Below, one piece after another: positions 53,732 to 63,015 of a stretch of 64,000 nucleotides of DNA; within the stretch, counting starts at the first letter, position 1, and each line of letters starts with the position of its first letter. The DNA comes from Halomonas sp. ALS9 (GTDB taxonomy: Bacteria > Pseudomonadota > Gammaproteobacteria > Pseudomonadales > Halomonadaceae): assembly GCF_001651035.1 (NCBI RefSeq), contig NZ_LXRG01000183.1, positions 62,001 to 126,000 of the forward strand. Reading direction: 5' to 3'. A program made the translations under genes and the position numbers. The notes beneath the pieces were generated by a model. The model did not search any database. It saw only the letters and a list, made by a program, of their open reading frames with translations, and was not told the origin of the DNA.

Positions 53732-53775
53732 ATTTCGTTTTAATGCTTATTTACTAATACTTCCCAGAGCTGCCC

Positions 53776-54660
53776 ATGCAAACTAAACGCATGACCTACC
53801 CTGGTCGCTTTTTGCCCTACGCGCTGTTGGCGCCCCAGGTAATTGTGACGCTGATTTTCTTTATCTGGCCTGCGGGCCAGGCGCTGTATCAGTCGCTACT
53901 GCGCGAAGATGCCTTTGGGCTTCGATCGACGTTTGTGGGGCTTGAGAACTTTGCTCGCCTGTTCCGCGACGGCAGCTATGTCAATTCCCTGTCGGTAACG
54001 GCGGTATTCGCCGTCGGCACCACACTGCTATCAATGACGGTGGCGCTTTTATTGGCCAGCACCGTCAACCGGATGATTCGCTCACGCAGTACCTACACCA
54101 CCCTACTGGTGTGGCCCTACGCCATTGCGCCTGCGCTGGCAGGCGTTTTGTGGTGGTTTATCTTCAACCCCTCCATCGGCATTGTGCCTTATATGCTGGA
54201 GATGGTGGGGTATCAGTGGAACCACCGCAACTCGGGAAATGATGCCATGCTTTTGGTGATTTTTGCCGCCGCCTGGAAGCAGATCTCCTATAACTTCCTA
54301 TTTTTCCTGGCGGGCTTACAGTCCATCCCGCAATCGCTAATTGAAGCCGCTTCCATTGACGGCGCTAGCCCAACCAAGCGCTTCTGGACGATTATTTTCC
54401 CGTTGCTCACGCCGACCACCTTCTTCTTGTTGGTGGTTAACGTGGTATACGCCATGTTCGACACCTTCGCGATCATTCACGCCACCACTGCAGGCGGCCC
54501 GGCCCAAGCAACCAACATTTTGGTTTACAAAGTGTATGCCGACGGTTTTGTAGGGCTCAACCTGGGTTCTTCTGCTGCCCAGTCGGTGATTCTGATGGTG
54601 ATTGTGGTGGCATTAACCATGATTCAGTTCCGCTTTATTGAGCGCCGAGTCAACTACTAA
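53776..54660 (+). CDS. ugpA: Glycerol-3-phosphate ABC transporter permease UgpA
   Basis: A 294-residue inner-membrane permease with six helices. [26 protein letters not shown] and the cytoplasmic loop [24 protein letters not shown] (EAA motif) are typical of UgpA. It is the second gene of the ugp operon and pairs with UgpE. Confidence 0.95.
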   Translation: MQTKRMTYPGRFLPYALLAPQVIVTLIFFIWPAGQALYQSLLREDAFGLRSTFVGLENFARLFRDGSYVNSLSVTAVFAVGTTLLSMTVALLLASTVNRMIRSRSTYTTLLVWPYAIAPALAGVLWWFIFNPSIGIVPYMLEMVGYQWNHRNSGNDAMLLVIFAAAWKQISYNFLFFLAGLQSIPQSLIEAASIDGASPTKRFWTIIFPLLTPTTFFLLVVNVVYAMFDTFAIIHATTAGGPAQATNILVYKVYADGFVGLNLGSSAAQSVILMVIVVALTMIQFRFIERRVNY

Positions 54661-54678
54661 GCCTTTGGGAGAACGTTA

Positions 54679-55521
54679 ATGGTTGAAAACCGCCCTTGGG
54701 CTAACCTGATTGCCCATATTGTTTTGCTCTCTGGCGTCGCGCTGGTGGCTTTTCCGGTGTATGTCGCAATTGTCGCCTCTACCCACTCCCTGTCGGGTTT
54801 ACTGCAGGGCACGCTGCCGCTGCTGCCCGGCGGCCACGGGATCGAAAACTACACTCGCATGTGGCAGTCCGGCGTCTCTAATGCCGGTGCACCGCCCGCC
54901 GCCCTGATGCTGTGGAACAGTTTTATCATGGCCATGGCGATCACCGTGGGTAAGCTGTCTATTTCACTGCTTTCCGCCTTTGCCATCGTCTACTTCCGTT
55001 TCCGCTTTCGGATGTTCTTTTTCTGGATCATCTTCGTCACCTTAATGCTGCCGGTGGAAGTGCGCATTATTCCGACGTTTCAGGTGGTTGCAGATATCAA
55101 TATGCTCAATAGCTTTGCCGGGCTGTCGATTCCGCTGATTGCCTCGGCCACCGCGACGTTTCTGTTCCGTCAGTTCTTTATGACCATTCCCGAAGAGATG
55201 CTCGAAGCCGCCCGCGTCGATGGCGCCGGGCCGCTGAAGTTTTTTAAAGACATCTTGATGCCACTGTCGGTGACCAATATCGCCGCGCTGTTTGTGATCA
55301 TGTTTATCTACGGCTGGAACCAGTACCTCTGGCCGCTGATTATCACCACAGACCCTGACTATTACACCATCGTGATGGGTATCCAGCGCATGACCTCGGA
55401 AGAGAACCCCCAGTGGCAACTCGTCATGGCGGCAGTGGTGATGGCAGCGCTGCCGCCGGTATTAGTGATTCTGTTTATGCAACGCCTGTTTGTGAAAGGC
55501 CTGACCGAGACGGAGAAATAG
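54679..55521 (+). CDS. ugpE: Glycerol-3-phosphate ABC transporter permease UgpE
   Basis: A 280-residue inner-membrane permease with six helices. The EAA loop is [24 protein letters not shown], and [13 protein letters not shown] is a UgpE-type segment. Starts 18 bp after ugpA and ends 1 bp before ugpC, so tightly coupled. Confidence 0.95.
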   Translation: MVENRPWANLIAHIVLLSGVALVAFPVYVAIVASTHSLSGLLQGTLPLLPGGHGIENYTRMWQSGVSNAGAPPAALMLWNSFIMAMAITVGKLSISLLSAFAIVYFRFRFRMFFFWIIFVTLMLPVEVRIIPTFQVVADINMLNSFAGLSIPLIASATATFLFRQFFMTIPEEMLEAARVDGAGPLKFFKDILMPLSVTNIAALFVIMFIYGWNQYLWPLIITTDPDYYTIVMGIQRMTSEENPQWQLVMAAVVMAALPPVLVILFMQRLFVKGLTETEK

Positions 55522-55522
55522 C

Positions 55523-56578
55523 ATGGCCAGCATTACCTTGGAAGGGCTAAAGAAAACCTATAGCGGCGATGTTCACGCCGTCAAAGGCATCGACTTACAG
55601 ATTGAGGATGGCGAGTTTGTGGTGCTGGTGGGGCCTTCCGGCTGCGGCAAATCCACCCTGCTACGCATGGTGGCAGGTTTGGAAACCATTACCGAAGGCA
55701 CGCTTAAAATCGGCGATCGGGTGGTCAACAAGCTAGAACCCGCCGAGCGCGATATCGCCATGGTGTTCCAGAACTATGCGCTCTACCCGCATATGACGGT
55801 GTACAACAACCTCGCTTATGGTCTGAAAAACCGCGGCTTTAAAAAAGACGAGATTGATCAGCGCGTTCAAGTCGCCGCCAAAATGCTCGAGATTGAGGAG
55901 TTTCTGGAGCGCAAACCGCGCAAGCTCTCCGGCGGGCAGCGTCAGCGCGTCGCCATGGGCCGCGCCCTGGTGCGCGACCCGGCGGCGTTCTTATTCGACG
56001 AGCCGCTCTCCAACCTGGATGCCAAGCTGCGCGTGCAGATGCGTGTGGAGATAAAGCAGCTACAGCGGCGGCTGAAAACCACCAGCCTGTATGTGACCCA
56101 CGACCAGCTGGAAGCCATGACCCTAGGCGACCGCCTGGTGGTGCTCAACGCCGGGCAGATTGAGCAGGTGGGCACGCCGATGGAGATCTACGCCCGCCCA
56201 GCCACCATGTTTGTGGCCGGGTTTATCGGCTCCCCCGCCATGAACATGCTGCCGGTGGACTACCTGAAAACACCCGGCGCCAACGGCCTGCTGGATAACC
56301 TGCCCGAAGGCACCGATACCGTCGGCATTCGCCCGGATGATATGCACTTAACGCCGCCTACAGCGCCTCACTTAACCGTCGACTCTACGCTTGCGCTGTT
56401 TGAAGCCGCCGGGGCCGAAAGCCACCTGTACGTGAACCTCGCCGGTAGCGACCAGCCCACGGTGATCCGCGTCTCGGGCCAACCGCCAGTCGCCGAAGGC
56501 GAAACCCTGCGATTTTTCGTGACCCGCGACGCGCTGCATCCTTTTAACAGCGCCACGGGTAAACGTACGGGGGATTGA
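55523..56578 (+). CDS. ugpC: Glycerol-3-phosphate ABC transporter ATP-binding protein UgpC
   Basis: A 351-residue ATPase. Walker A is GPSGCGKST, the signature [15 protein letters not shown] and Walker [18 protein letters not shown]-terminal TOBE-like domain (about 240-345) includes [10 protein letters not shown]. It powers the Ugp importer and is last in the operon. Confidence 0.94.
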   Translation: MASITLEGLKKTYSGDVHAVKGIDLQIEDGEFVVLVGPSGCGKSTLLRMVAGLETITEGTLKIGDRVVNKLEPAERDIAMVFQNYALYPHMTVYNNLAYGLKNRGFKKDEIDQRVQVAAKMLEIEEFLERKPRKLSGGQRQRVAMGRALVRDPAAFLFDEPLSNLDAKLRVQMRVEIKQLQRRLKTTSLYVTHDQLEAMTLGDRLVVLNAGQIEQVGTPMEIYARPATMFVAGFIGSPAMNMLPVDYLKTPGANGLLDNLPEGTDTVGIRPDDMHLTPPTAPHLTVDSTLALFEAAGAESHLYVNLAGSDQPTVIRVSGQPPVAEGETLRFFVTRDALHPFNSATGKRTGD

Positions 56579-56706
56579 AAGCTGATCACCAAAAAACAAG
56601 ACAACAAAAACGAGTCAAAGGCTAAACCATGCGCTACGTTTGAGATAACGAGCAGCACGCGTGTCGGCTGCTCACCTCGCCTGTTATCCAAGTAGCGTAC
56701 GGATTG

Positions 56707-57951
56707 ATGAGTACTGAACCTTTATACGTGGATGGCCTGTATCGCGATCACTCCCGGCGCGTGCAGGCTACGTTGATCCGGCTGCTGGGCGATTTTGAGC
56801 TTGCCGAAGAAGCCATGCAGGATGCTTTTGTGGCCGCTGTTCAGCAGTGGCCGGTTAACGGCACACCTGACAACCCCACGGCGTGGCTCATTCGCACCGG
56901 CTACCACTGCGGAATCGACCAGATTCGTCGGCGCAGTACGGCACGCCGCCGGGCCCACTTGCTGCTACCCACAGAGTCGTTACTCTCAGAAGAGACGCCG
57001 GATCTTGAGCCCACCACCATCGAAGACGACGCCTTGCGGCTGCTGTTCACCTGCTGCCACCCAAGCCTAAGCATAGAAGCACGCATTGCCATGACCCTGC
57101 GTGAGATGTGCGGCCTCACCACCGAGCAGGTCGCCAGCGCCCTGCTGATGAAGCCCACGACGTTGGCACAGCGGATCGTGCGCGCCAAACGCAAGATTCG
57201 CGATGCGCATATTCCTTATGCCGTGCCACCCCAGGAAGAGCTGCCCGAACGTTTGCCCGATGTGCTCCAAGTCATCTACCTGGTCTTCAATGAAGGTTAC
57301 TCGCGCAGCACTGGCGCCAGCGTGGTCGATATCAGCCTAACCCAAGAGGCTATGCGGCTGGGCAATGAGCTGGCACGGCTACTGCCTCAGGGGGAAGTAT
57401 TTGGGCTAATGGCCTTGATGCTGCTTAATGATGCCCGCCGGGATGCGCGCCAGGATAGCGACGGGGAGCTGGTCACCCTGGATGTGCAAGACAGGCGCCT
57501 ATGGCGCCAGGAAGATATCCAGGCCGGTATAGAGTGGCTGGAAAAAGCGCTGGCGCTCACCCCTACCGGGTACTACACCCTTCAGGCGTCGATTGCCGCC
57601 GTACATGCCCAGGCCAGCCGAGCAGAGCAGACCGATTGGGGGCGTATCGTCAGGCTCTACGATGCTCTCTGCCGACGCTTTCCATCGCCGATTCTGGCGC
57701 TAAACCGTGCGGTCGCCATTGCCATGAATGGTGCACCCGATGCCGGCCTGAAGCTACTCGACGACATCGCCCATCACCCACAACTGTCCCGCTATCATCT
57801 GTTTCATGCCGCTAAAGCGGATTTGCTGCGTCGCCAAGGCCAGCATGAAGCCGCGCGCAGTGCTTATCACCAAGCGCTGCAATTGGCCACCCTGGATCCA
57901 GAAAAGCGCTTTTTAAACAGACGGTTGGCAGAGCTCGAAAATATCCCATAA
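56707..57951 (+). CDS. ECF sigma factor with long C-terminal extension (ECF42 type)
   Basis: A 414-residue sigma factor. Region 2 spans about 5-75 (LYRDHSRRVQATLIRLLGDFELAEEAMQDAF), region 4 about 110-165 (LLFTCCHPSLSIEARIAMTLREMCGLTTEQVASALL). A helical C-terminal extension of about 230 residues resembles TPR repeats, with VIYLVFNEGYSRS. This layout, next to YciI/DGPF-type genes, is the hallmark of ECF42 (no anti-sigma). The ATG at 56707 is used. The downstream gene has an ECF42-like promoter. Confidence 0.9.
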   Translation: MSTEPLYVDGLYRDHSRRVQATLIRLLGDFELAEEAMQDAFVAAVQQWPVNGTPDNPTAWLIRTGYHCGIDQIRRRSTARRRAHLLLPTESLLSEETPDLEPTTIEDDALRLLFTCCHPSLSIEARIAMTLREMCGLTTEQVASALLMKPTTLAQRIVRAKRKIRDAHIPYAVPPQEELPERLPDVLQVIYLVFNEGYSRSTGASVVDISLTQEAMRLGNELARLLPQGEVFGLMALMLLNDARRDARQDSDGELVTLDVQDRRLWRQEDIQAGIEWLEKALALTPTGYYTLQASIAAVHAQASRAEQTDWGRIVRLYDALCRRFPSPILALNRAVAIAMNGAPDAGLKLLDDIAHHPQLSRYHLFHAAKADLLRRQGQHEAARSAYHQALQLATLDPEKRFLNRRLAELENIP

Positions 57952-57966
57952 AAAATGCTCAGACTA

Positions 57967-57993
57967 TGTCGATTCAAGACGCTGCCAAACGAC
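57967..57993 (+). promoter_or_regulatory. ECF42-like promoter of the YciI/DGPF cluster
   Basis: TGTCGA (57967-57972) and CGAC (57990-57993) are separated by 17 bases, 39 bp before the start of the next gene. As I recall, ECF42 sigma factors use a TGTCGA -35 and a CGA/TC -10, so the sigma factor encoded next door probably reads this promoter. Confidence 0.6.
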
Positions 57994-58032
57994 TAAAGAG
58001 AGTCACTACCCTGACCAACCAGGAGACTCTCA

Positions 58033-58878
58033 ATGAAATTCATGCTGATACGCCGTGCTGATGCCAGCACCGAGAATGGCGCTATGCCCTCTCAGGAGAT
58101 GCTTGCCGACATGGCTGCTTATAACCAGCGCATGACCGAGGCAGGCGTGTTTTTGAGCGGCGATGGCTTACATCCGACCAGCAATGGGTGTCTGATCCGT
58201 TTCGAAAACGGTGAACCCACCATCATCCCCGGGCCGTTGTCGCCAGCCAGTGAGCGTATTGCCGGTTACAGCGTGCTAGAAGCCCCTTCCCTGCAGGCGG
58301 CCATTGAGTGGGCCCAACAATGGCCCACCCAGGATGCCGATGGCAACGTGACTCTTGAGCTACGGCGCTACTTTGCGCTGGAAGATTTCGAGCCCGGCGC
58401 CGGACTTGAGCAGCACCGCACCCTGGCGCGTGTACCCGATGCCATGAACGTGCACGTTGCCTTTCCCGGTACCTGTCGGGAAGCCATGCAGTTTTATGCC
58501 GACGTGACCGGCGGGCAGTTGGAGTGTCTGTTGACCTATGCTGACACGCCCGCCGCTGAACACTCCCCACCGGAACTCCATGACCGCATCATCCACGCCT
58601 CGCTGAACCTGCGTGGCCGTCGCTTAATGGGCGCGGATATGGCGGCTGACTGCTATACACCACCCCAAGGGGTAGAGGTTCAGTTGGAGTATCAGGATAT
58701 AGAACAGGCCGCACGCACCTTTGCCCAACTGGCAGAGGGTGGAAAGATCACCATGCCGTTCGAAGCGACCTTCTGGTCACCTGGGTTCGGCATGACGGTA
58801 GATCGTTTTGGCGTGGGCTGGATGGTGAACGTTGCGTCAGATAACTGCCCCTTAGCCACTGAAGGAGATGCCCTATGA
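58033..58878 (+). CDS. YciI-VOC (PhnB-like) fusion protein
   Basis: A 281-residue two-domain protein. Residues about 1-120 are YciI/DGPF-like (MKFMLIRRAD..., AAIEWAQQWP). Residues about 138-275 are a PhnB-type vicinal oxygen chelate/glyoxalase domain (VHVAFPGTCREAMQFYADVTGG, FEATFWSPGFGMTVDRFGVGWMVN). Enzyme activity unknown. It overlaps the next gene by 4 bp. Confidence 0.88.
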   Translation: MKFMLIRRADASTENGAMPSQEMLADMAAYNQRMTEAGVFLSGDGLHPTSNGCLIRFENGEPTIIPGPLSPASERIAGYSVLEAPSLQAAIEWAQQWPTQDADGNVTLELRRYFALEDFEPGAGLEQHRTLARVPDAMNVHVAFPGTCREAMQFYADVTGGQLECLLTYADTPAAEHSPPELHDRIIHASLNLRGRRLMGADMAADCYTPPQGVEVQLEYQDIEQAARTFAQLAEGGKITMPFEATFWSPGFGMTVDRFGVGWMVNVASDNCPLATEGDAL

Positions 58879-59258
58879 AGTACGTAGCGCTGGTGTATTA
58901 CCAGGAACAGATTATCAACGCCATGAGCGAACAGGCGTGGCACGACCTTAACCAGGAGTGTATCGCCGGGGTAGAACGCCTAAGCGCCAGCGGCCACTAC
59001 CTGGCCGGGCAGCCGTTACAACCGACGGAGACGGCGACCACCGTGCGCGTGCGCGATGGTGAAACGTTAATCTCGGACGGCCCCTTCGCCGAAACCAAAG
59101 AGCAATTGGCGGGTTTTTATCTGCTTGAAGCCCACGACTTGAATGAGGCGCTGCAGCTGGCTAGCCGCATACCACCGGCCCGGCTGGGCAGCATTGAAGT
59201 ACGCCCCGTTCGAGAACTGCCACCTAAAGCAGCACCACAAACAGAAATAGGAGAATAA
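58875..59258 (+). CDS. YciI/DGPF domain protein
   Basis: A 127-residue protein with the family's DGPF motif in ISDGPFAETKEQLAGFYLLE and conserved YLAGQPLQP. DGPF proteins are typical partners of ECF41/ECF42 sigma factors; their chemistry is unclear. Coupled to its neighbours on both sides (4-bp overlap upstream, 2-bp gap downstream). Confidence 0.92.
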   Translation: MKYVALVYYQEQIINAMSEQAWHDLNQECIAGVERLSASGHYLAGQPLQPTETATTVRVRDGETLISDGPFAETKEQLAGFYLLEAHDLNEALQLASRIPPARLGSIEVRPVRELPPKAAPQTEIGE

Positions 59259-59260
59259 TC

Positions 59261-59629
59261 ATGAATAATAACGCCTACCCCTATGTCGATGGTTTCGTCG
59301 CTGCCGTGCCCAACGCTAATAAAGCTGAATTTATTGAGCATGCCCGTGCCGCGGCCGTTGTGTTCAAGGAACACGGAGCGCTCCGCGTGGTGGAGTGCTG
59401 GGGCAACGATGTGCCCGAAGGAGAAGTGACCTCCTTCTCTATGGCGGTTAAGCGCAAGGATGACGAGACGGTTATTTTTTCCTGGATAGAGTGGCCATCC
59501 CGCGCCGTGCGCGATGAAGCCATGCCCAAAGTCATGCAGGATCCACGCTTACAAATGGACGTTAACCCGATGCCATTTGATGGCAAGCGGGTCATCTTTG
59601 GCGGCTTTGAAAGCGTCATTAATGAGTAA
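59261..59629 (+). CDS. DUF1428 family protein
   Basis: A 122-residue protein (YPYVDGFVAAVPNANKAEFIEHARAAAVVFKEHGALRVVECWG...) of the DUF1428/dimeric alpha-beta barrel type. Function unknown. Last gene of the sigma-factor-linked cluster. Confidence 0.92.
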   Translation: MNNNAYPYVDGFVAAVPNANKAEFIEHARAAAVVFKEHGALRVVECWGNDVPEGEVTSFSMAVKRKDDETVIFSWIEWPSRAVRDEAMPKVMQDPRLQMDVNPMPFDGKRVIFGGFESVINE

Positions 59630-59652
59630 GCTTTAATAAGTGGCCCAGGAAT

Positions 59653-59754
59653 TTACTCAGAATCATCCTGGGCCACATCCTCTTCAGCTACAGCCTCTCC
59701 CACTACAGCCTCTTCAGTTGCAGCCTCTTCAACTGTAGCCTCTAGAACTACAGC
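59653..59754 (-). pseudogene. Detached C-terminal tail of the UshA-like gene (after in-frame TAG)
   Basis: Directly after the TAG stop of the nucleotidase gene the same frame continues for 33 codons to TAA (59655-59653). It encodes five-residue repeats: AVVLE ATVEE AATEE AVVGE AVAEE DVAQD DSE. Each GCT codon of the repeat is preceded by GAG, and the stop is TAG before GCT, so a single G-to-T change of a GAG codon explains it. The tail would be acidic and low-complexity. Confidence 0.7.
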
Positions 59755-61386
59755 CTATTGAGCTACATCAGTGATCCGCCCTTCAACTTGGTAGAACACT
59801 TCTTTGCGTTCCAGCATATAGTCGCGCAGCATTTCCCAATCCGTATTGCCGACAATGGTGTTACGGCCATCAGCGTAGGCTTCTCCGAGTACCGTATGGC
59901 TGTCCCCACCGGCGGCAGTAAAGTTATTGGTGGCGATGGTATAAGTACGCTCTGGATCAACCGCCTGCATCGCGCCTTCCCGGGCAATATTGAGGCTGAT
60001 CACCCGCTCACCTGGTGGCTCGCTGCTGTCATAGGTCAACGCCACGCCTGCTGACACCTGCAGAAAACCGCCGTTCTCATCGGGCGCATTGGCCAGAGCA
60101 ATTTCAAAGGTTTCCAGCAGTTCGGCGCCGGTGACGTCAAGCAGCGTTAGGCGATTGCCAAACGGCTGTACGGCGATTAAATCGCCTACGGACACATCGC
60201 CCCGCTCAATCGCTTCGCGGATACCGCCGCTATTTTGGATCGCCATGACCGTCTCGGGCGCCACCTGCTGCGCAGCATGCAGCTGGGCATCGGTGATTAA
60301 GTTGCCCAACGCTGTTTCATCGGCTCGCACACTCTGCTCATCACCGCTGCCGTGGCGGGGATTGGGCAGCTCTGAGATTGCCTTGGCGCCAACCAAGGTA
60401 TCCCGCAGTGTTTCAATCTCAGCGGTGTAAGGCTCAAGCCGCTGAGCCGCGTCAGAATCCGCCTCGCGGTCGTCGGCGGCGAGCAGCTCGCCGCTGGCAT
60501 CCACCACCACGCCGTTCTCGTCGAAGGTGACCTGCATCACCCCAAGATGCTGACCATACTCGCCTGCCTGGCCAATCACCGTCGGTGATGGGAGCGCCTC
60601 ACCCGCGCGACTCTCACTAAGCAGACTAGGCGGCGAAACCTGGCTATGGCTGTGGCCGCCAATAATAATGTCGATACCGTCAACGTGCTCCGCTAGCAGC
60701 AAGTCGTTACCCACGCTGGGGTCGCTGTCATAGCCCAGATGGGTAAGGGCAATAATCTTGTTAATCCCCTGCTCTTCAAAACTTGCCACCATGGCTTCAG
60801 CCGCCTGGCGATAATCGCTAATGGTGACGTGACCAGGACTGGAGATCGTCTCGCTGTCCTGGGTGCTTAACCCAAATATGCCGATTGGCTCACCGTTATG
60901 CTCAACCACAATACCGTCATAGAGCTGCCCGGCTTGCGGATCTGCGCTAATTGACTCACCCAGCATGTCAGCAAACTCAGGGCCTTCTGAGAAATCCAGG
61001 TTAGCGCCTAGAATGGGAAACTCGGCACCCGCAAAAAATGCCGCTAACGCCTGATGCCCCTCTTCTGGGTCACCCAAATCAAACTCATGGTTGCCGGGCA
61101 CAAAGGCGTCGTAGCCCATTAAATTCATGAATTCGAGGGCATCCTGGCCCTGAAACTCAGTGAAATAGAGCGTGCCAGAAAAAATATCGCCCGCTTCCAG
61201 CAGTAATCCTTCGCCGTAGGTCTCCCGCGCCTCATTCAGCGTGGTGATCAAATGGGGATACTGATCGGTACGCCCGTGTAGATCATTGGTGTGAAACAGG
61301 GTCAGGGTGTAGTTATCGGCAAAGGCGGGGGGAACGGTGACGAATAACGCTGTCCCTAGCGCCATGCCATAGTGATGAAAACGCAT
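59755..61386 (-). CDS. UshA-like bifunctional metallophosphatase/5'-nucleotidase
   Basis: A 543-residue exported enzyme. A signal peptide ends PPAFA. The metallophosphatase domain (about 26-310) has LFHTNDLHGR, LEAGDIFSG, FVPGNHEFDLG and GGHSHSQV. The C-terminal nucleotide-binding domain (about 340-530) has IQNSGGIRE and ATNNFTAAGGDSHTVLGEA. It dephosphorylates extracellular nucleotides. AAGGAG precedes the ATG. The frame continues past the TAG into a repeated acidic tail. Confidence 0.93.
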   Translation of the reverse strand: MRFHHYGMALGTALFVTVPPAFADNYTLTLFHTNDLHGRTDQYPHLITTLNEARETYGEGLLLEAGDIFSGTLYFTEFQGQDALEFMNLMGYDAFVPGNHEFDLGDPEEGHQALAAFFAGAEFPILGANLDFSEGPEFADMLGESISADPQAGQLYDGIVVEHNGEPIGIFGLSTQDSETISSPGHVTISDYRQAAEAMVASFEEQGINKIIALTHLGYDSDPSVGNDLLLAEHVDGIDIIIGGHSHSQVSPPSLLSESRAGEALPSPTVIGQAGEYGQHLGVMQVTFDENGVVVDASGELLAADDREADSDAAQRLEPYTAEIETLRDTLVGAKAISELPNPRHGSGDEQSVRADETALGNLITDAQLHAAQQVAPETVMAIQNSGGIREAIERGDVSVGDLIAVQPFGNRLTLLDVTGAELLETFEIALANAPDENGGFLQVSAGVALTYDSSEPPGERVISLNIAREGAMQAVDPERTYTIATNNFTAAGGDSHTVLGEAYADGRNTIVGNTDWEMLRDYMLERKEVFYQVEGRITDVAQ

Positions 61387-61629
61387 TTAAATGACTCCTT
61401 TCATATCAGTGTTCAGACACCTTAGCAGTAAAGGTAGCCTACCAGCGACGTTTCGTCTCCATGATAATTACCACCTTCACTAAACGCCAAAAACCGGTGT
61501 GGAATTATCCACACCGGTAAAGATCGAAACATGCGAGCTAACTAAAAGCTAAAGAACTATTACAAAAGCGAATACAAAAAACTAACACAAAGAACTAAAG
61601 CAACACTACCGCCAATATCACTCTATGAA

Positions 61630-62634
61630 TTAGAAGTGATAGCGGGCACCCAGTGCGTAGTACATATCTTCTTCAAAGTCATTAACAGCATCCAGGTTAC
61701 GATCGTTCAGCTCAAGGAACATATCGAAATTGCTAGACAACTTGTACATGGAGCCTAGCGCCCAAGCGTTACGCTCATCGCTAGCGCCATCTACATCGAT
61801 GTTGTAGTAATCGGCGAAGAACTTCCAGGAATCGATAGCGTATGTAGCACCAACGCCGATTTTATCGAAACCGCCACCGTTAACATCGTCATCACCGCGG
61901 GTTTCATAACCTACACGAGCAGCGAAAGCATCTGTAATAGCAAACTCGCCCGTAGCGCCATAACGCACTTCACCGTTACCGCCACCGCGTACCGTATCTT
62001 CCACATAACCAAGCGCTAAACGAGCGGGGCCTGTTTCGTAAACAACACCACCCTGAGTGGCGATAACAGATCCTTCGGAAGTCTGCTGGGCTTCAGTCAA
62101 ACCACGCTCAGAGAAGTGCTTGGCAGAAATAACCGCCTGAAAACCACTCATTTTAGGCGTTTTATAGCCAATCGAATCGCCGCGGGCCTGCAGGCCGCCA
62201 CCAGCGAACTCGTAGCCGCGCTCAACGTAAACATCGAACGGCGTCATTACGTTTTTATCGTAGAAGCTATCGTAGTTACCGGCCATAAAGGTACCGAACT
62301 GCTGGCTTTCCAGACCCAGGTAGCTATTACGCACCTCATCGAAACCAGAGGAGGTATTACGCTCATCCCCCGTAAAGCGCCACTCTACACGGGCGAACGC
62401 ACGCAGATCAGAGGAGATCTGGTGGCCGGCGGTAATCCGCAAACGCGAGCCGAAATTGCGGAACTCTTCGCCGTTATCAACACCATTGTCGATACCGCCG
62501 CCTTCAATCCCCATAGCGATACGACCATAAATTTCCAGATCGGTACCGTCTTGATCATAAACGGTGGCGGCTTGTGCTGCAGAGGCTGCCAATAAACCGC
62601 TAACGGCTAACGCCAGTGTCGTTTTTTTAAACAT
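61630..62634 (-). CDS. Outer-membrane porin
   Basis: A 334-residue porin. Signal peptide MFKKTTLALAVSGLLAASAAQA, then a 16-strand-type barrel (VYDQDGTDLEIYGRIAMGIEGGG..., GLESQQFGTFMAGNYDSFYD). It ends in GARYHF with C-terminal Phe, the beta-barrel assembly signal. Very acidic. The ATG at 62634 is chosen to place the signal peptide at the N-terminus; the frame is open to 62682. Substrate unknown. Confidence 0.93.
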   Translation of the reverse strand: MFKKTTLALAVSGLLAASAAQAATVYDQDGTDLEIYGRIAMGIEGGGIDNGVDNGEEFRNFGSRLRITAGHQISSDLRAFARVEWRFTGDERNTSSGFDEVRNSYLGLESQQFGTFMAGNYDSFYDKNVMTPFDVYVERGYEFAGGGLQARGDSIGYKTPKMSGFQAVISAKHFSERGLTEAQQTSEGSVIATQGGVVYETGPARLALGYVEDTVRGGGNGEVRYGATGEFAITDAFAARVGYETRGDDDVNGGGFDKIGVGATYAIDSWKFFADYYNIDVDGASDERNAWALGSMYKLSSNFDMFLELNDRNLDAVNDFEEDMYYALGARYHF

Positions 62635-63015
62635 GATTGTTCCCATTGAAGTAGTTAATGCTTGCGCTTTGCGAAGGCACAATGAAGGACGAATAACGCC
62701 TCAACGCAGGGAACCTTAAAGGAGTTATATTTCATTAATTTTAAAGTTTTATTTTTTAGGGAACTTATTTTCAATATACTTTTTAATAAAAATGCCATTC
62801 AAATTTAACATTTCACTGATATTAAGAACTGGTATTAAAATGGGCACTAAGCAATGACCCTAAGAACGGATGCTCAGCACTGACCTTCAAATAAAACTGT
62901 TGCCCTTATCCTACAACCTATTTAAGCGTGTCATCACTTATTCACTTGTTTGTCTCGGCAGTGTCATTCGCCCCGCCCACACTGTTTGAAAACGTGATAA
63001 AGGGATGAATCGCTT
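62635..63015. other. Divergent control region of porin and glycosyltransferase
   Basis: No gene. The porin-proximal half is very AT-rich (62720-62800, runs of T and A). The other half holds a four-unit PhoB-box array (62928-62967) before the glycosyltransferase. Confidence 0.6.
62928..62967 (+). promoter_or_regulatory. PhoB-box array (four units) upstream of the glycosyltransferase
   Basis: Units GTGTCAT (62928), TATTCAC (62939), TTGTCTC (62950) and GTGTCAT (62961) recur every 11 bp with four-base spacers. The last unit lies 48 bp before the start codon. This is the same layout as upstream of ugpB and suggests induction by phosphate shortage. Confidence 0.65.

Noticed and set aside
59641..59675. 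10-bp stem TGGCCCAGGA/TCCTGGGCCA considered as terminator for the DUF1428 gene
   Set aside because: Loop of 15 bases and no T run; it overlaps the repeat tail of the UshA-like frame. It may still form but I do not call it a terminator.
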